Origin: Nonlabens dokdonensis DSW-6
GTDB lineage: Bacteria; Bacteroidota; Bacteroidia; Flavobacteriales; Flavobacteriaceae
NCBI RefSeq assembly: GCF_000332115.1
Contig: NC_020156.1
Coordinates: 186,001-250,000 of the forward strand
Reading direction: 5' to 3'
Length of the DNA stretch: 64,000 bases
Part shown: positions 28,856 to 38,083 of the stretch, one piece after another
How the letters are laid out: each line of letters begins with the position of its first letter
Position numbering within the stretch: the first letter of the stretch is position 1
The notes under the pieces: generated by a model
Database searches by the model: none
What the model was told of the DNA's origin: nothing
What the model saw: the letters and a program-made list of their open reading frames with translations, nothing else
Position numbers and translations under genes: made by a program

Positions 28856-31800
28856 GCTAAAAGAATCTAAAATATAAGCTTGATAATTATTCAGTGGTGT
28901 TCCAATTGGAATGTAAGGAGTTTTGATAGCTTTAAGACTATCAATTTTAAGATTCGTTGCACAAATAGTACTTTCTGTTGGACCATAAGCATTGATGATT
29001 TCTACATTATTTTTATGATACCATTCAATTACTAATGGTTGAATTCCTTCAACCCCAATTAATATCTTTTTTAAATAAATATTATCATAAGTAGCCAATT
29101 GATTGGATACTTCTTTCAGGTGCATTGGATGAATATAACAATGTGAGATTTTGTTCTGGTATAGAAAACCCGTATATTCCTTCGGATTATAAACAATTTC
29201 TTCATTTGGAATAAACAATGTGCTTCCAGAAGTTATAGAACCCATAATCTCAAATACAGAGACATCAAAAATAGTATTACATGTAAGTGAGGTATTTGAT
29301 TTTTCAAGTTGATAATCGTCTAAGAAGTTCACTAAACTCTTATGCTCAATCATTACACCTTTTGATTGACCTGTAGAACCCGAAGTATAAATGATATAAG
29401 CAAGTTGATTAGATGTAATTTCATTTTCTAATACTTCCGAATTTTTATTAGATGATTGAAAATTTTCTAAGAAATTTTCGTCAATAACAATTTCGCAATT
29501 GCTATCCTCTTTGATATATTCAATTCGTTTATTTGGAAATAACGGATCAATAGATAGATAAGCACATCCAGCCTTGAGTACAGCAAGCATACTAATCACA
29601 ATCCATTCACTTCGGTTTAATAAAATTCCGATTATGTTTTCTTTTTCTACTGTTCCTTGCGATATAATAAAATTTGCTATTTCATTGGAGCGTTCATCTA
29701 ATTCTCTATAAGTAATTTTTCGATTTTCATACACTACGGCTATGGTATCAGCAGTCTTTTCAACCTGAATCTTGAATAAGTCAACAACGGTTTTATTTCG
29801 TATTGGTTCTGCTGTGTTATTAAAATCTATTAAAAGCTCTTTTTCTTGCTCCTGATTCATACACGGAATCTGCTTATAAGAAACTTTTGGAGTGGTAACC
29901 ATCGCTTCTAAAATCTCAAAATAAGAATCAAGCATTTGCCACATGGTATCTTCTGCATATATATCACTATTGTATTCCCATTCCACAATAATAGTTCTGT
30001 CTGTTTCCTCCATACCTTCCAGCAATGCTTGCTCGTAAGGCGTAACTACTACTACATTGATATCAAACTTGGCTGATAAATTATGTGAATCTAAAATTTC
30101 AAGATCAATATCTGGTAAGAACAAATTTCTTGAAGGTGTGTTCATGAAACTAAAGATGTACTGGAACAATGGCATTAACCCTAAACTCCTATTTGGAGAA
30201 ACATGCTCTACTACTTTTCCAAATGGTGTATCTTCATAGGTATAGGCTTCAAAGCATGTTTCTTTTACTTTTTCAAGAGCATCCGCAAAAGTATCTGAAT
30301 CTTTAAGTTTTGTTCTTAAGGTAATGGTATTGATTACCATTCCTAATATATTCTCAATGGATGCCAATCGTCTGTTAGCTACAGCAGTTCCAACGCAGAT
30401 ATCTGTTTCATTACTAAATCGACTTAAGGTCAGTTTAAAGGCTGTCATCATGGTAATAAACAAAGTAGAACAACTGGTTTTACTGTAATCACGTATTTTG
30501 TCAGATAACTCAGCATCTATCGTTTTAATTAATAATTTTCCATTTCCTGTGATTAGTTTCGGTCTTTTTGCTTTTTGAGGCAATGGCAATACAGGAATAT
30601 GACCTTCTAACTTTTGCTTCCAAAAGCTCATGTGTTGTGTCAACCTTTGATCATCAAAAAAGGCTTTCTGCCAATAAGAGAAATCTTTAAACTGTAATTC
30701 TGGGACTGTCACTTGATAGTTTTCATCTTCCATTAATTCAGTATAAATATCAATATACTCTCTCAACAAAATTCCTTGTGTCCAACCATCATGGATTAAG
30801 TGATGCTGACACAGCACTAATACTTGATCTTCTTCGGATCTTTTTAGAATGGTAATTCGCAACAATGGCCCTTTTTCTAAATCAAAAAACGTGTTTCCTT
30901 CTTCAAAAATGAATTCCTTTAATGCTTTATCCTGTTCTTCTAGAGATAAATGCACTAAAGAGATGAGAGGAACTTGGAATTCAAATGGGTCTAAAATTTT
31001 CTGATAAGGAATACCATCAATTACAGGAAAAACAGTTCTTAAAACTTCATGCTTTTCTGTCAAAAGTGTAAATGCTCTTCGGATTCGCTGAATATTCAAC
31101 TTTCCTGTCATTTTAATGGCTCTTGGAACGTAGTATGACTTGTTCTCTTGGTTAAGCTGATCCAAGAACCACAATCGCTCTTGCGGATAGGATAATGGAT
31201 ATAACTCTTGTTCGGGAGCCTTTCCTAATTGGAATATGTTGGAAACCTCTTTTGATTCTATTATTTTAACAGTTTCATGTATTGTTGGAGATTCATAAAA
31301 TTCTTTAAGTGAAATATCTTGCTTTCTGGTCTCCCTTATAATCCCAATAAATTGGTTCGCAAGTAAAGAATGACCGCCTAACTCAAAAAAGTTTGTATAA
31401 ATACCGACTTTGCCAATATTTAAAAGCACTTTCCAAATATCTGCTATTTCATTTTCTATTGTTGTTGAAGGAAGAATAATTTTCTTCTTTATAGAAGAAT
31501 TCTTAGGTAAGGGTAAACGTTTAATATCAACTTTTCCACTTGTGTTCAGTGGTAATTTATCAAGAGTCACTATATGATTTGGAATCATATATGAAGGTAG
31601 TATCTTCTTGATTTTGTTTATCAAATAACTATTGTCTAGCTCATTATTACCAGCTAAATAAGCTATAAGTGAGGGTAAACCTTGTAACTCTTTTATTGCA
31701 ACATGACAATTCTTAATTGAGGTATCAATAGATTTTATTATTTGTTCAATTTCACTGACTTCGATTCGATATCCTCTAAAGTTTAGTTGCGTATCTTTTC

Positions 31801-34273
31801 TTCCATAAAAAAGGAGCTCGCCTTGTTGATTCCATTGGCCTATATCTCCAGTTTTATATACACGTTCACCATCAATTTCAATAAATAATGACATTGTTAA
31901 TACTTCATTATTTATATAACCGTCTGTCAATCCTTTTCCGCCTAAAACGATTTCTCCAAGCGTTCCTTTTGGCAACAGTTGATCATCTTTTACAACAAAT
32001 ACTTTTCTATTAGAGATGGGCTTACCAATAGGAATTATACCATCTTCTTTTGTAACTTTATGATAAGTCGCACAAACGGTACTTTCGGTTGGTCCATATG
32101 TATTGTATATATCAACCGTGTCTAGTAAGTTATGTACTTGCTCTTTTTTAAGCACATCACCACCGCTTATAAGGGTTTTCAGTGAAAGCGTATAGTTTTT
32201 TTGATTATCATTTAAATAATTGACTACAAATGGATTCGTACTCAGAAGCGTTACTTTATAAATACTACATTCTTGTAATAATTTATGGAAATCTTTAGGG
32301 TTTTCTGAAATAACTAATGTTCCTCCGATACTCAGTATAGGGAAAATTTCTTCTATAGAGGTATCAAATACAAAAGAGGATTGTTGAATCACACAATCAG
32401 ATGCATCTAAGGTAAAATACTCTGAAAAAGTAGTTGTATAATCGATTAACGATTCGTGCTTAATAGATACACCTTTAGGTTTTCCAGTAGAACCAGAAGT
32501 GTAAATTATATATGCCTCATCTTCAGGAAAAATTATAACCTCTTCAGATATTTCTAGTATTTTGTTTTCAAGAATAGTTTGAATCAAAACAGAATCGCAA
32601 GAATATTGAGCCTCAGGACTGTCTGTAAGCAACAATTTAATGTCACTATCTTCAATAATAAATTTCTTTCTCTCATTAGGAAAAGTTTTATCTATTGGAA
32701 CATAAGTAGCCCCTGATTGCAATATTCCTAGGATTACAGGAATAAGATTTATAGATCGATTTGATAAGACACCTACGCGATTTCCCTTTTTTATTCCTTG
32801 TTCTTGAAGATAATTAGAAATGGTCGTTATCTTTTTGTCAATCTCGTTATAGCTTAATTTTTCATCTTGATAAACCAAGGCTTTATTTGATGAAAATTGT
32901 TCAATATTTTCTTTCCATAATTCTGGAAAACTTCTATTGTTAAGAAGCCTAATTTTACCTGTTGAAATACTTTTTACTTCTTCTATTTGCTCAGAAGTAG
33001 TAATAGAAACAGTTTTTAATTTCTCACCCAATAAAATATTAACATTTTTTAAAATATACTTCAAAGACTTTATAAACTCATCTGCAATATATTCTGGTAC
33101 ATGGTTACCATTAATATCAAAACGGAATTTTAACCCTTCATTATTATAGTCCATAACATGAACAGACATAGGGTCTTCTTCACTGTAATTTGATAGAGCT
33201 ATAATTTCAGCCTCGAAATCAGAAAAGGTTTTCTGATAATCAAAACTCTCATAAGAAATCCTAACATCGTATAGCCTATTTCCTTTATAAGATAAAGCTT
33301 TAAGAATTTCTGCTTGCTGAAACTTTTGATGCCTAAGCATACTAAAAGATTCACTCTTTATTCGTTTAACAAACTCTTTAAAAGAAATATCTTCATCTAG
33401 TTTTATCTGTAATGGAAGTAAATTAATAAAAGGTCCAAACACTTCTCTGTCTGCCCTGCTAAGTCTATTAAGAATAGGAGTGCCTAGATTTATCTCTTCT
33501 GTGTAATAAAATCTTGAAAGAACAATCGAAAAGCTCGCTAACAAAATATGAAATACACTTACCCCTTCTTGTTTAGAGAGTAATTGTATCTTCTGAAAAT
33601 ACTCCTTAGATAAATATAGTTCTTTGTCATAGAACTTTTTATCTTGATATTGCTTGCTATATATCAGTTCTGGAAAAGCAGTGTATTTACTCTCCCAATA
33701 TTTTTTATCTTTTAAAAAGTCTTTTGATTTATAATATTCTTCTTCTTCTTTAATATGTTGCTTAAACTCCTTAAGGTCATTATTATCTTGAAGAATAAAT
33801 TCTCTTGTTAACGATTTATAATTATTACTAACCCCATTAAATAATAATTGAAAAGAATAACCATCAGCTATTAAGTGATGTAATTTAGTGTACCAAATAA
33901 ACGTATTAGGGCTCGTTTTTATAAGCCATATATTAAATAGCCTTTCATCTATATCAAGATTAAAAGGCTTTTTAAAATCTTTTTGAATTAAATCTATAGC
34001 TTCCTCTATGCTGTCTTTTTCAAAATAAAGGACTCCTTCTTTTAAAGATTTTTCATTTAATAGAATATTAGGATTCCCCTTATCTTCACGAAAAATACTC
34101 TTTAAAATAGTATGCTTTTTTGAAAAGATAGATGTCGCTTTCTTAAATACGTAAAAATCTACATTCCCTTTTATAACAGCATACCCACCTATATTATATT
34201 TAGGGGATTCTGTAGTTAATTTTTGATCAAGCCAAATGTATTTCTGAAGAGAAGAAATTTTATTCTTGCTCAT
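28001..34273 (-). CDS. NRPS starter part: modules 1 and 2 (C-A-T-C-A-T), upstream part of a frameshifted gene
   Basis: 2090 residues from ATG 34271-34273, overlapping the NusG-like gene by 4 bp (ATGA), so translation is probably coupled. There is no docking domain; the protein opens directly with a C domain (LHHLIADGYS near 145). An initial C domain in the first gene of an assembly line often loads an acyl group, so the product may be a lipopeptide (inference). A1 has YTSGSTGKPKGV near 591; pocket DTESIGTVCK is close to DAESIGSVCK, which I recall for a lysine module. T1 FFELGGHSLLA near 966. C2 has QHHLIHDGWT near 1157. A2 has YTSGSTGQSKGV near 1632; pocket DVFYLGAICK is unassigned. T2 near 2009. 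The frame ends in a third C domain (FEGGGTSL then stop), where a 1-nt insertion shifts it away from the continuation at 21877-28026. Confidence 0.92.
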   Translation of the reverse strand: MSKNKISSLQKYIWLDQKLTTESPKYNIGGYAVIKGNVDFYVFKKATSIFSKKHTILKSIFREDKGNPNILLNEKSLKEGVLYFEKDSIEEAIDLIQKDFKKPFNLDIDERLFNIWLIKTSPNTFIWYTKLHHLIADGYSFQLLFNGVSNNYKSLTREFILQDNNDLKEFKQHIKEEEEYYKSKDFLKDKKYWESKYTAFPELIYSKQYQDKKFYDKELYLSKEYFQKIQLLSKQEGVSVFHILLASFSIVLSRFYYTEEINLGTPILNRLSRADREVFGPFINLLPLQIKLDEDISFKEFVKRIKSESFSMLRHQKFQQAEILKALSYKGNRLYDVRISYESFDYQKTFSDFEAEIIALSNYSEEDPMSVHVMDYNNEGLKFRFDINGNHVPEYIADEFIKSLKYILKNVNILLGEKLKTVSITTSEQIEEVKSISTGKIRLLNNRSFPELWKENIEQFSSNKALVYQDEKLSYNEIDKKITTISNYLQEQGIKKGNRVGVLSNRSINLIPVILGILQSGATYVPIDKTFPNERKKFIIEDSDIKLLLTDSPEAQYSCDSVLIQTILENKILEISEEVIIFPEDEAYIIYTSGSTGKPKGVSIKHESLIDYTTTFSEYFTLDASDCVIQQSSFVFDTSIEEIFPILSIGGTLVISENPKDFHKLLQECSIYKVTLLSTNPFVVNYLNDNQKNYTLSLKTLISGGDVLKKEQVHNLLDTVDIYNTYGPTESTVCATYHKVTKEDGIIPIGKPISNRKVFVVKDDQLLPKGTLGEIVLGGKGLTDGYINNEVLTMSLFIEIDGERVYKTGDIGQWNQQGELLFYGRKDTQLNFRGYRIEVSEIEQIIKSIDTSIKNCHVAIKELQGLPSLIAYLAGNNELDNSYLINKIKKILPSYMIPNHIVTLDKLPLNTSGKVDIKRLPLPKNSSIKKKIILPSTTIENEIADIWKVLLNIGKVGIYTNFFELGGHSLLANQFIGIIRETRKQDISLKEFYESPTIHETVKIIESKEVSNIFQLGKAPEQELYPLSYPQERLWFLDQLNQENKSYYVPRAIKMTGKLNIQRIRRAFTLLTEKHEVLRTVFPVIDGIPYQKILDPFEFQVPLISLVHLSLEEQDKALKEFIFEEGNTFFDLEKGPLLRITILKRSEEDQVLVLCQHHLIHDGWTQGILLREYIDIYTELMEDENYQVTVPELQFKDFSYWQKAFFDDQRLTQHMSFWKQKLEGHIPVLPLPQKAKRPKLITGNGKLLIKTIDAELSDKIRDYSKTSCSTLFITMMTAFKLTLSRFSNETDICVGTAVANRRLASIENILGMVINTITLRTKLKDSDTFADALEKVKETCFEAYTYEDTPFGKVVEHVSPNRSLGLMPLFQYIFSFMNTPSRNLFLPDIDLEILDSHNLSAKFDINVVVVTPYEQALLEGMEETDRTIIVEWEYNSDIYAEDTMWQMLDSYFEILEAMVTTPKVSYKQIPCMNQEQEKELLIDFNNTAEPIRNKTVVDLFKIQVEKTADTIAVVYENRKITYRELDERSNEIANFIISQGTVEKENIIGILLNRSEWIVISMLAVLKAGCAYLSIDPLFPNKRIEYIKEDSNCEIVIDENFLENFQSSNKNSEVLENEITSNQLAYIIYTSGSTGQSKGVMIEHKSLVNFLDDYQLEKSNTSLTCNTIFDVSVFEIMGSITSGSTLFIPNEEIVYNPKEYTGFLYQNKISHCYIHPMHLKEVSNQLATYDNIYLKKILIGVEGIQPLVIEWYHKNNVEIINAYGPTESTICATNLKIDSLKAIKTPYIPIGTPLNNYQAYILDSFSNALQPKGVIGELCVSGAGLSRGYLNQPKLTAEKFIDHPFIEGERLYKTGDLARWLPDGNIEFIGRKDHQVKIRGYRIELGEIEYVLNKQSGVVSSVVVAQEKGQDKHLVAYLVTESNIDQATLKESLRSHLPTYMIPQYFMKLEALPLTSNGKIDRKALPKVSIEGLGESVYVAPETETEKVMASIWQEVLGVAQVGVTDNFFELGGHSLKVTQLINKINKELQSNLTVKQVFVLPTIKGLSKEITDTNYQSILRAPIQEFYSLTSSQRRLWVLSQFEGGGTSL
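28013..28015 (-). other. Probable 1-nt insertion (frameshift) in third C domain
   Basis: The plus strand reads gtcccgccccc here, while the otherwise identical repeat copies near 18519, 21604 and 24928 read gtccgccccc. The extra C turns FEGGGQAYN into FEGGGTSL-stop. Removing it fuses the frames at 28001-34273 and 21877-28026 into one NRPS of about 4,130 residues. Confidence 0.8.
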
Positions 34274-34788
34274 ATAATAGATACTTTTGATAAAACATAA
34301 GAAGGTATCGTTGCCATTATACTCTGCTGCAATGAGTCAATTCTAACAATAATTTTATTGTGGTTGTCTGCTTTAATAATTTCACAATCCAATCCGTTTA
34401 GAGGATCATAAGTATTTTTTTTAATTTCACCGATTTTAGGAAGCACCACATTAGTCTCTATATCTGAAATGTTCTTATCTCCAGTAAGTAACTCTATTTG
34501 GTTGGTTTCTTTTTCAGTTACCTTAGCATATTCTTTTCTAAATCGGATATATGCACAAGCCCCATTAACAGATAGTGCTTTATGGAATTCTAAAGAAGAA
34601 TTAATATTTACAAAAACATAAGATGAAAATAGAGGTTTAAGAATTGTTTTCTTTCTATCACTCCACTGTTTTACTGTTGTAATTTGTGGTAAAAAGGATT
34701 CTAAAGAAATATCTTTTAACGACTCATATACTTTTTTCTCCCAACGAGATTTTACATACAGAGCATACCAACCAATGGCAAAATTCAT
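34270..34788 (-). CDS. Specialised NusG-like transcription antiterminator (UpxY/LoaP type)
   Basis: 172 residues. The N terminus WYALYVKSRWEKKVYESL is the start of a NusG N-terminal (NGN) domain, with LKPLFSSYVFVNI further on. The C-terminal third (GEIKKNTYDPLNGLDCEII onwards) is a KOW-like domain. Paralogues of NusG placed at the head of very long operons (UpxY for capsules, LoaP for polyketides, RfaH) keep RNA polymerase from terminating early. This gene is the first of the NRPS/PKS operon and overlaps the first NRPS start by 4 bp, so I infer it is dedicated to this more than 34-kb transcript. It could in principle act on other operons too. Confidence 0.88.
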   Translation of the reverse strand: MNFAIGWYALYVKSRWEKKVYESLKDISLESFLPQITTVKQWSDRKKTILKPLFSSYVFVNINSSLEFHKALSVNGACAYIRFRKEYAKVTEKETNQIELLTGDKNISDIETNVVLPKIGEIKKNTYDPLNGLDCEIIKADNHNKIIVRIDSLQQSIMATIPSYVLSKVSII

Positions 34789-35440
34789 AGCAATACAGAT
34801 TTAAGTTTAGAGCGAAGCTCCGCTAAGCTCACTCACATGAAGTTATTTTAATAAGTCAATTTTTAGAGGAGTACAATATATAATCACAAACAAATTCCTC
34901 AATAATCTAATAGCCTATTAATTTTCTTTAAAAATGATGCTTTTTTTCTTATTTACAAAATTTTAACAAAAAAAGCGTCTAATAATCAGAATCTTTTAAT
35001 GACTTCTAAAACACTTTATCCTTTTAAATTACTCTAATTTATAGTTTTCATATATTTATGAACAGCAGTATCCGATTAAAATTTTTATTTTTTTTAATCA
35101 AAATTCTTGTTTTAACACCACTAGAATTAGGAAGTTTTAATTCTTTCAAATACTTTTTATTATCAATATTTTATTTCTACCTAAACATTTGAGAGTTCTT
35201 CTAGTCATTACATATTTTATAGTAGCCACCCATCCCTTCTACCTTATAAACTTCCTATTCTATAAAAACCCAAAAGACATCTTTTGAATTCAAAATTCAT
35301 TGTATTTTTTTTATAATTGTGATGAAGTAAAAACAAAAAATAGAAGAGGTTAAAAGATTATTTAGTTGTTGTGAAACCGAAATAATTATTATTTGCTAAT
35401 AATCCTAGTAAAGATAGATTGCATTTACCCGTTGTGCATT
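34789..35440 (-). promoter_or_regulatory. Non-coding leader/promoter region of the NRPS operon
   Basis: About 650 bp, very AT-rich, with no ORF I can support. Two structures are visible. A small hairpin lies at 34810-34824 (GAGC-GAA-GCTC overlapping AGCG-N6-CGCT), some 22-36 nt upstream of the NusG-like start codon. A wider inverted repeat pairs GCTTTTTTT 34939-34947 with AAAAAAAGC 34978-34986. Either could be part of an antitermination leader. I could not find a convincing -33/-7 pair reading leftward. Confidence 0.35.
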
Positions 35441-35905
35441 TTAAATGATGCTAATTTTAAAATTATTAATATTTCTATCGAAAATAAATTTGTTGATATA
35501 CTGAACTGTTGTTAACGCAGTTATTTTAAACTGTGTGGCTATTTCTAAAGCGACCTTCTTATAGGAATCGAATAACACATATTCGTCTTTCTCTGCTTTT
35601 TCTTTGCCACGATAGGAAATCGTAACGTAACTGAATTTGCTTTTGTCAATGTTTTCTAAGGACGGCTCAAAGGATGGATAAAGATTTACCGTTTTCCAAT
35701 CGTCGCCACGAGAAAATGTATCTCTTAAGGAAGTAGCAAAACTTTTGTAGGCTGGATGTGCATCTGCATACCAGATGTTTCTCTTCTTTAAAACCTCGCG
35801 AAAGCCTATTTCTACTAGGAAGGTCGAAAACTTTTTGGGTAAATTTTCACTGAATAGCAATTCTATTCCTCCTTTTTCTTCGTTCTCTGTAATCGTTAAT
35901 TGCAT
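35441..35905 (-). CDS. Hypothetical protein, accessory region
   Basis: 154 residues from ATG 35903-35905, no signal peptide or membrane segment. The sequence (MQLTITENEEKGGIELLFSE at the start, then SFATSLRDTFSRGDDWKTV) matches no family I can name. It is solitary, between the NRPS leader and the glycosyltransferase-like gene, on the same strand. The composition looks like real coding sequence. Its position beside recombinase-associated genes suggests a mobile-element accessory protein, which is inference only. Confidence 0.6.
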   Translation of the reverse strand: MQLTITENEEKGGIELLFSENLPKKFSTFLVEIGFREVLKKRNIWYADAHPAYKSFATSLRDTFSRGDDWKTVNLYPSFEPSLENIDKSKFSYVTISYRGKEKAEKDEYVLFDSYKKVALEIATQFKITALTTVQYINKFIFDRNINNFKISII

Positions 35906-36130
35906 CTGTATCCTGAATAGGAAAACTCATCGCTATAGGAAGCTCGTTTTCTCTTTGATTTAGGATAAATATAGATTTGTGAAGAATGGATTTGATTGTG
36001 AGGGAATGTACTTTGGTACGCTGGGAATATTTTAAAAAAGACTTAAAATGACTGAACGTAGTAATGATAAGGAATTTGAATTTATAGGTGGGATAAATTG
36101 AATGATTGTGGAAGGTACTCTAAAGTAAAT

Positions 36131-36159
36131 TCCCTGAACTTTCATTTTAAGTTCAGGGA
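36131..36159 (-). terminator. Hairpin downstream of glycosyltransferase-like gene
   Basis: TCCCTGAACTT pairs perfectly with AAGTTCAGGGA (11 bp, 7-nt loop), about 10 bp past the stop at 36170. There is no long U run on either side, so termination is likely but not certain. Confidence 0.55.
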
Positions 36160-36169
36160 TATTGATTGA

Positions 36170-37186
36170 CTAAATATATAAGGAAGTTATTTTATCAATA
36201 GCTGTCGTTGTAAAGGTGTTATTATTCCAGATGTTCTTAATGAGATTAGAAGAAAAGTTATTCTCTTTGTCATAATTTACAAATGTTTCAAGAGCTTCCA
36301 ACCAATCTAGAACTTCACTTGCTAAAAATCCGCTTTCTCCATCAGTAATCCATTTCTTAACAGGATGCTGCATAGAAGCAATCACAGGAATCCCAAATAC
36401 CGAAAGTTCCATAAAAAGCTGATGGTTTTGATGCCTATTAAAAAGACCTTCTATAGCAGGTAGCAAAACTACATCGAGTTTTAAACTGTTCAACTTTTCA
36501 AAATATTCTAAGAATGAAACGGTAGGATGGATTTCTACTTTATATTCTTCAAAAAGTTTTTCTATTTCCCATACAGAATGGGGCTTGCCGAAGTAAATAA
36601 ACTCAATTCTATCCCCAAAAGTTTTTCTCATTTCAAAAACTACTTCCTTAAGAGATAGCAAATCTTCTTCACTTGTTTTTATCAATCCTATGCGTAGTTT
36701 CTCAGTTGTGTTTTTAGATAGCGGTGGCATTTCTTCATAACCGAATCTGGACACCAAACTAGGTTGATATTGCACTAGTGTATTTGCATTTGGTAAGCGG
36801 TCATCTATAAAACGTTGTAGGAATTTTTGAAACGTTTCGTTTGCTACAGTCACTAAATCGACAAGTCCTAAGTTGTGTTCTAGTTGCTTTAGCCTTTCTT
36901 GTGTCAGCTTTCGCGAAAGCGGAATACTATCAGGCATCGCAAAATAATTTCTATCTATATCCATAACCAATTGTACCGATGGATTGAGTGTTTTAATGGC
37001 CTGAAACAGATAATTCACATCACTAAATAGTGACGGAAAAATGATATAATCTGCCCAAGTAATCAATCGCTCGTCCAGCTGATGTAACATTTCAGTCAGA
37101 TTGCTGGAGAAGTTGTTGTTTTCAATACTCGTGAGTATGGCTTTGTGAGTTGTTGTTCTACTTATTTCTAAAGCAGGCGTAATCAT
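36170..37186 (-). CDS. Glycosyltransferase-like protein (GT4-type fold), N terminus cut by an in-frame stop
   Basis: 338 residues from ATG 37184-37186. The C-terminal half has a GT-B look: IGLIKTSEEDLLSLKEVV, IEFIYFGKPHSVWEIEKLF, then LDVVLLPAIEGLFNRHQNHQ and FGIPVIASMQHP with GESGFL, where nucleotide-sugar binding residues lie in such enzymes. The protein starts at MITPALEI without the first beta strand of the N-terminal Rossmann domain. That strand is encoded in the same frame just upstream (37193-37321, ending LLYVSPKMNATG), separated by one TAA. Either the gene is inactivated, or the stop is a recent or sequencing change. A GCTTTCGCGAAAGC palindrome lies inside the CDS at 36907. Substrate unknown. 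Confidence 0.7.
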   Translation of the reverse strand: MITPALEISRTTTHKAILTSIENNNFSSNLTEMLHQLDERLITWADYIIFPSLFSDVNYLFQAIKTLNPSVQLVMDIDRNYFAMPDSIPLSRKLTQERLKQLEHNLGLVDLVTVANETFQKFLQRFIDDRLPNANTLVQYQPSLVSRFGYEEMPPLSKNTTEKLRIGLIKTSEEDLLSLKEVVFEMRKTFGDRIEFIYFGKPHSVWEIEKLFEEYKVEIHPTVSFLEYFEKLNSLKLDVVLLPAIEGLFNRHQNHQLFMELSVFGIPVIASMQHPVKKWITDGESGFLASEVLDWLEALETFVNYDKENNFSSNLIKNIWNNNTFTTTAIDKITSLYI

Positions 37187-37192
37187 CCTGTA

Positions 37193-37321
37193 TTAGCCCG
37201 TCGCATTCATCTTAGGACTCACGTAGAGCAAATGAATTTTATCATCTGGCTCAATGTTGTACTTATTCTCAAAACTATTTTTAGGATGCAGTTTTGCTCG
37301 TAGTTCTTTGATGGTTCTCAT
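37193..37321 (-). pseudogene. N-terminal fragment of the glycosyltransferase-like gene (42 codons, then TAA)
   Basis: ATG at 37319-37321 overlaps the TGA of the preceding gene (ATGA), a typical coupled start. The fragment reads to NATG and then TAA (37193-37195), followed in the same frame by TAC AGG ATG and the rest of the glycosyltransferase-like protein. A single change of TAA to TAC or TAT would restore an open frame of about 384 residues (NATG-Y-YRMITPALEI). Confidence 0.6.
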
Positions 37322-37596
37322 TGTAAATCGTTTGGAAGTTCTTTTTCTATTCCCTCGTAAAATTTAGCAATGCGTTGTCCTGTTGCTTTATCATAAATTT
37401 CAATCGTACCTGCTAATGGTCCATATTGTTTTATCTTTTTTCGGAAGCGTTCTAGTCCAGTTTCCTTACTTCGTGTTCTGGATAATTTATGTCTCCAGTC
37501 TATCGAATACATTGTCCTGACGTTACCATCTTTAAACCAGACAATCATTTTTGTAAATGAGTCCTGGCCGAGTTTCCATCCTTTTTTTTGTGTCAT
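37318..37596 (-). CDS. Hypothetical basic protein, mobile region
   Basis: 92 residues, rich in Lys and Arg (SIDWRHKLSRTRSKETGLER). Its start overlaps the stop of the upstream gene by 1 bp (TAATG), and its stop overlaps the start of the glycosyltransferase-like fragment (ATGA), so the run is a translationally coupled operon. I do not recognise the family. Confidence 0.65.
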   Translation of the reverse strand: MTQKKGWKLGQDSFTKMIVWFKDGNVRTMYSIDWRHKLSRTRSKETGLERFRKKIKQYGPLAGTIEIYDKATGQRIAKFYEGIEKELPNDLQ

Positions 37597-38081
37597 TATT
37601 TGAAGAATTTAATTAGTGATTTAAGTGATATTTGTTTGATGAATTCTTCATCTTGAAAAGCTCTAACCTGTACTTGGTTGTCCTTTACGTGAATCCAAAT
37701 GCGTACATTTTCTTCATCAATACGGTTTGCAGCAGCAAATTCTTTGAGGTATTGCTTGATACTAAAAGCCACCTTGTTTTGATAATCGCCTAATTGGGCT
37801 ATTTGCTCTTCCAAGAAGAAATAGGTAAGTTCGCCAGTAGGTATTGTCGTAATGGGTTTGCTCTGGTCGTAGAGGAATGATTTTATGGCGTGGTCTTTCT
37901 GAAAAACCCTGATATAGAGCCGTTCTGTAGGGGTTTCAAGACGTTTTGAAATGTAATCTGTACGATGTGTGATGTTCTTTGTGACCATCTTTTCATAACC
38001 GAAAATATCTACGGATAAATCGGTCAGCGCTCCTTTGAGTTTTCTACTCAACGAGCTGTCTTTTTTCTTAAATGGATTCAT
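37596..38081 (-). CDS. Hypothetical protein, mobile region
   Basis: 161 residues from ATG 38079-38081. It begins MNPFKKKDSSLSRKLKGALTD, charged and soluble, with no signal peptide. It starts 2 bp after the stop of the winged-helix gene and overlaps the next gene by 1 bp, so it is cotranscribed with both. Function unknown; the tight linkage suggests a shared role with the winged-helix protein. Confidence 0.65.
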   Translation of the reverse strand: MNPFKKKDSSLSRKLKGALTDLSVDIFGYEKMVTKNITHRTDYISKRLETPTERLYIRVFQKDHAIKSFLYDQSKPITTIPTGELTYFFLEEQIAQLGDYQNKVAFSIKQYLKEFAAANRIDEENVRIWIHVKDNQVQVRAFQDEEFIKQISLKSLIKFFK

Positions 38082-38083
38082 TT

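Noticed and set aside
35906..36130. Gap between the unknown 154-aa gene and the glycosyltransferase-like gene
   Set aside because: I found no ORF, RNA gene or clear promoter in it beyond the hairpin listed at 36131.
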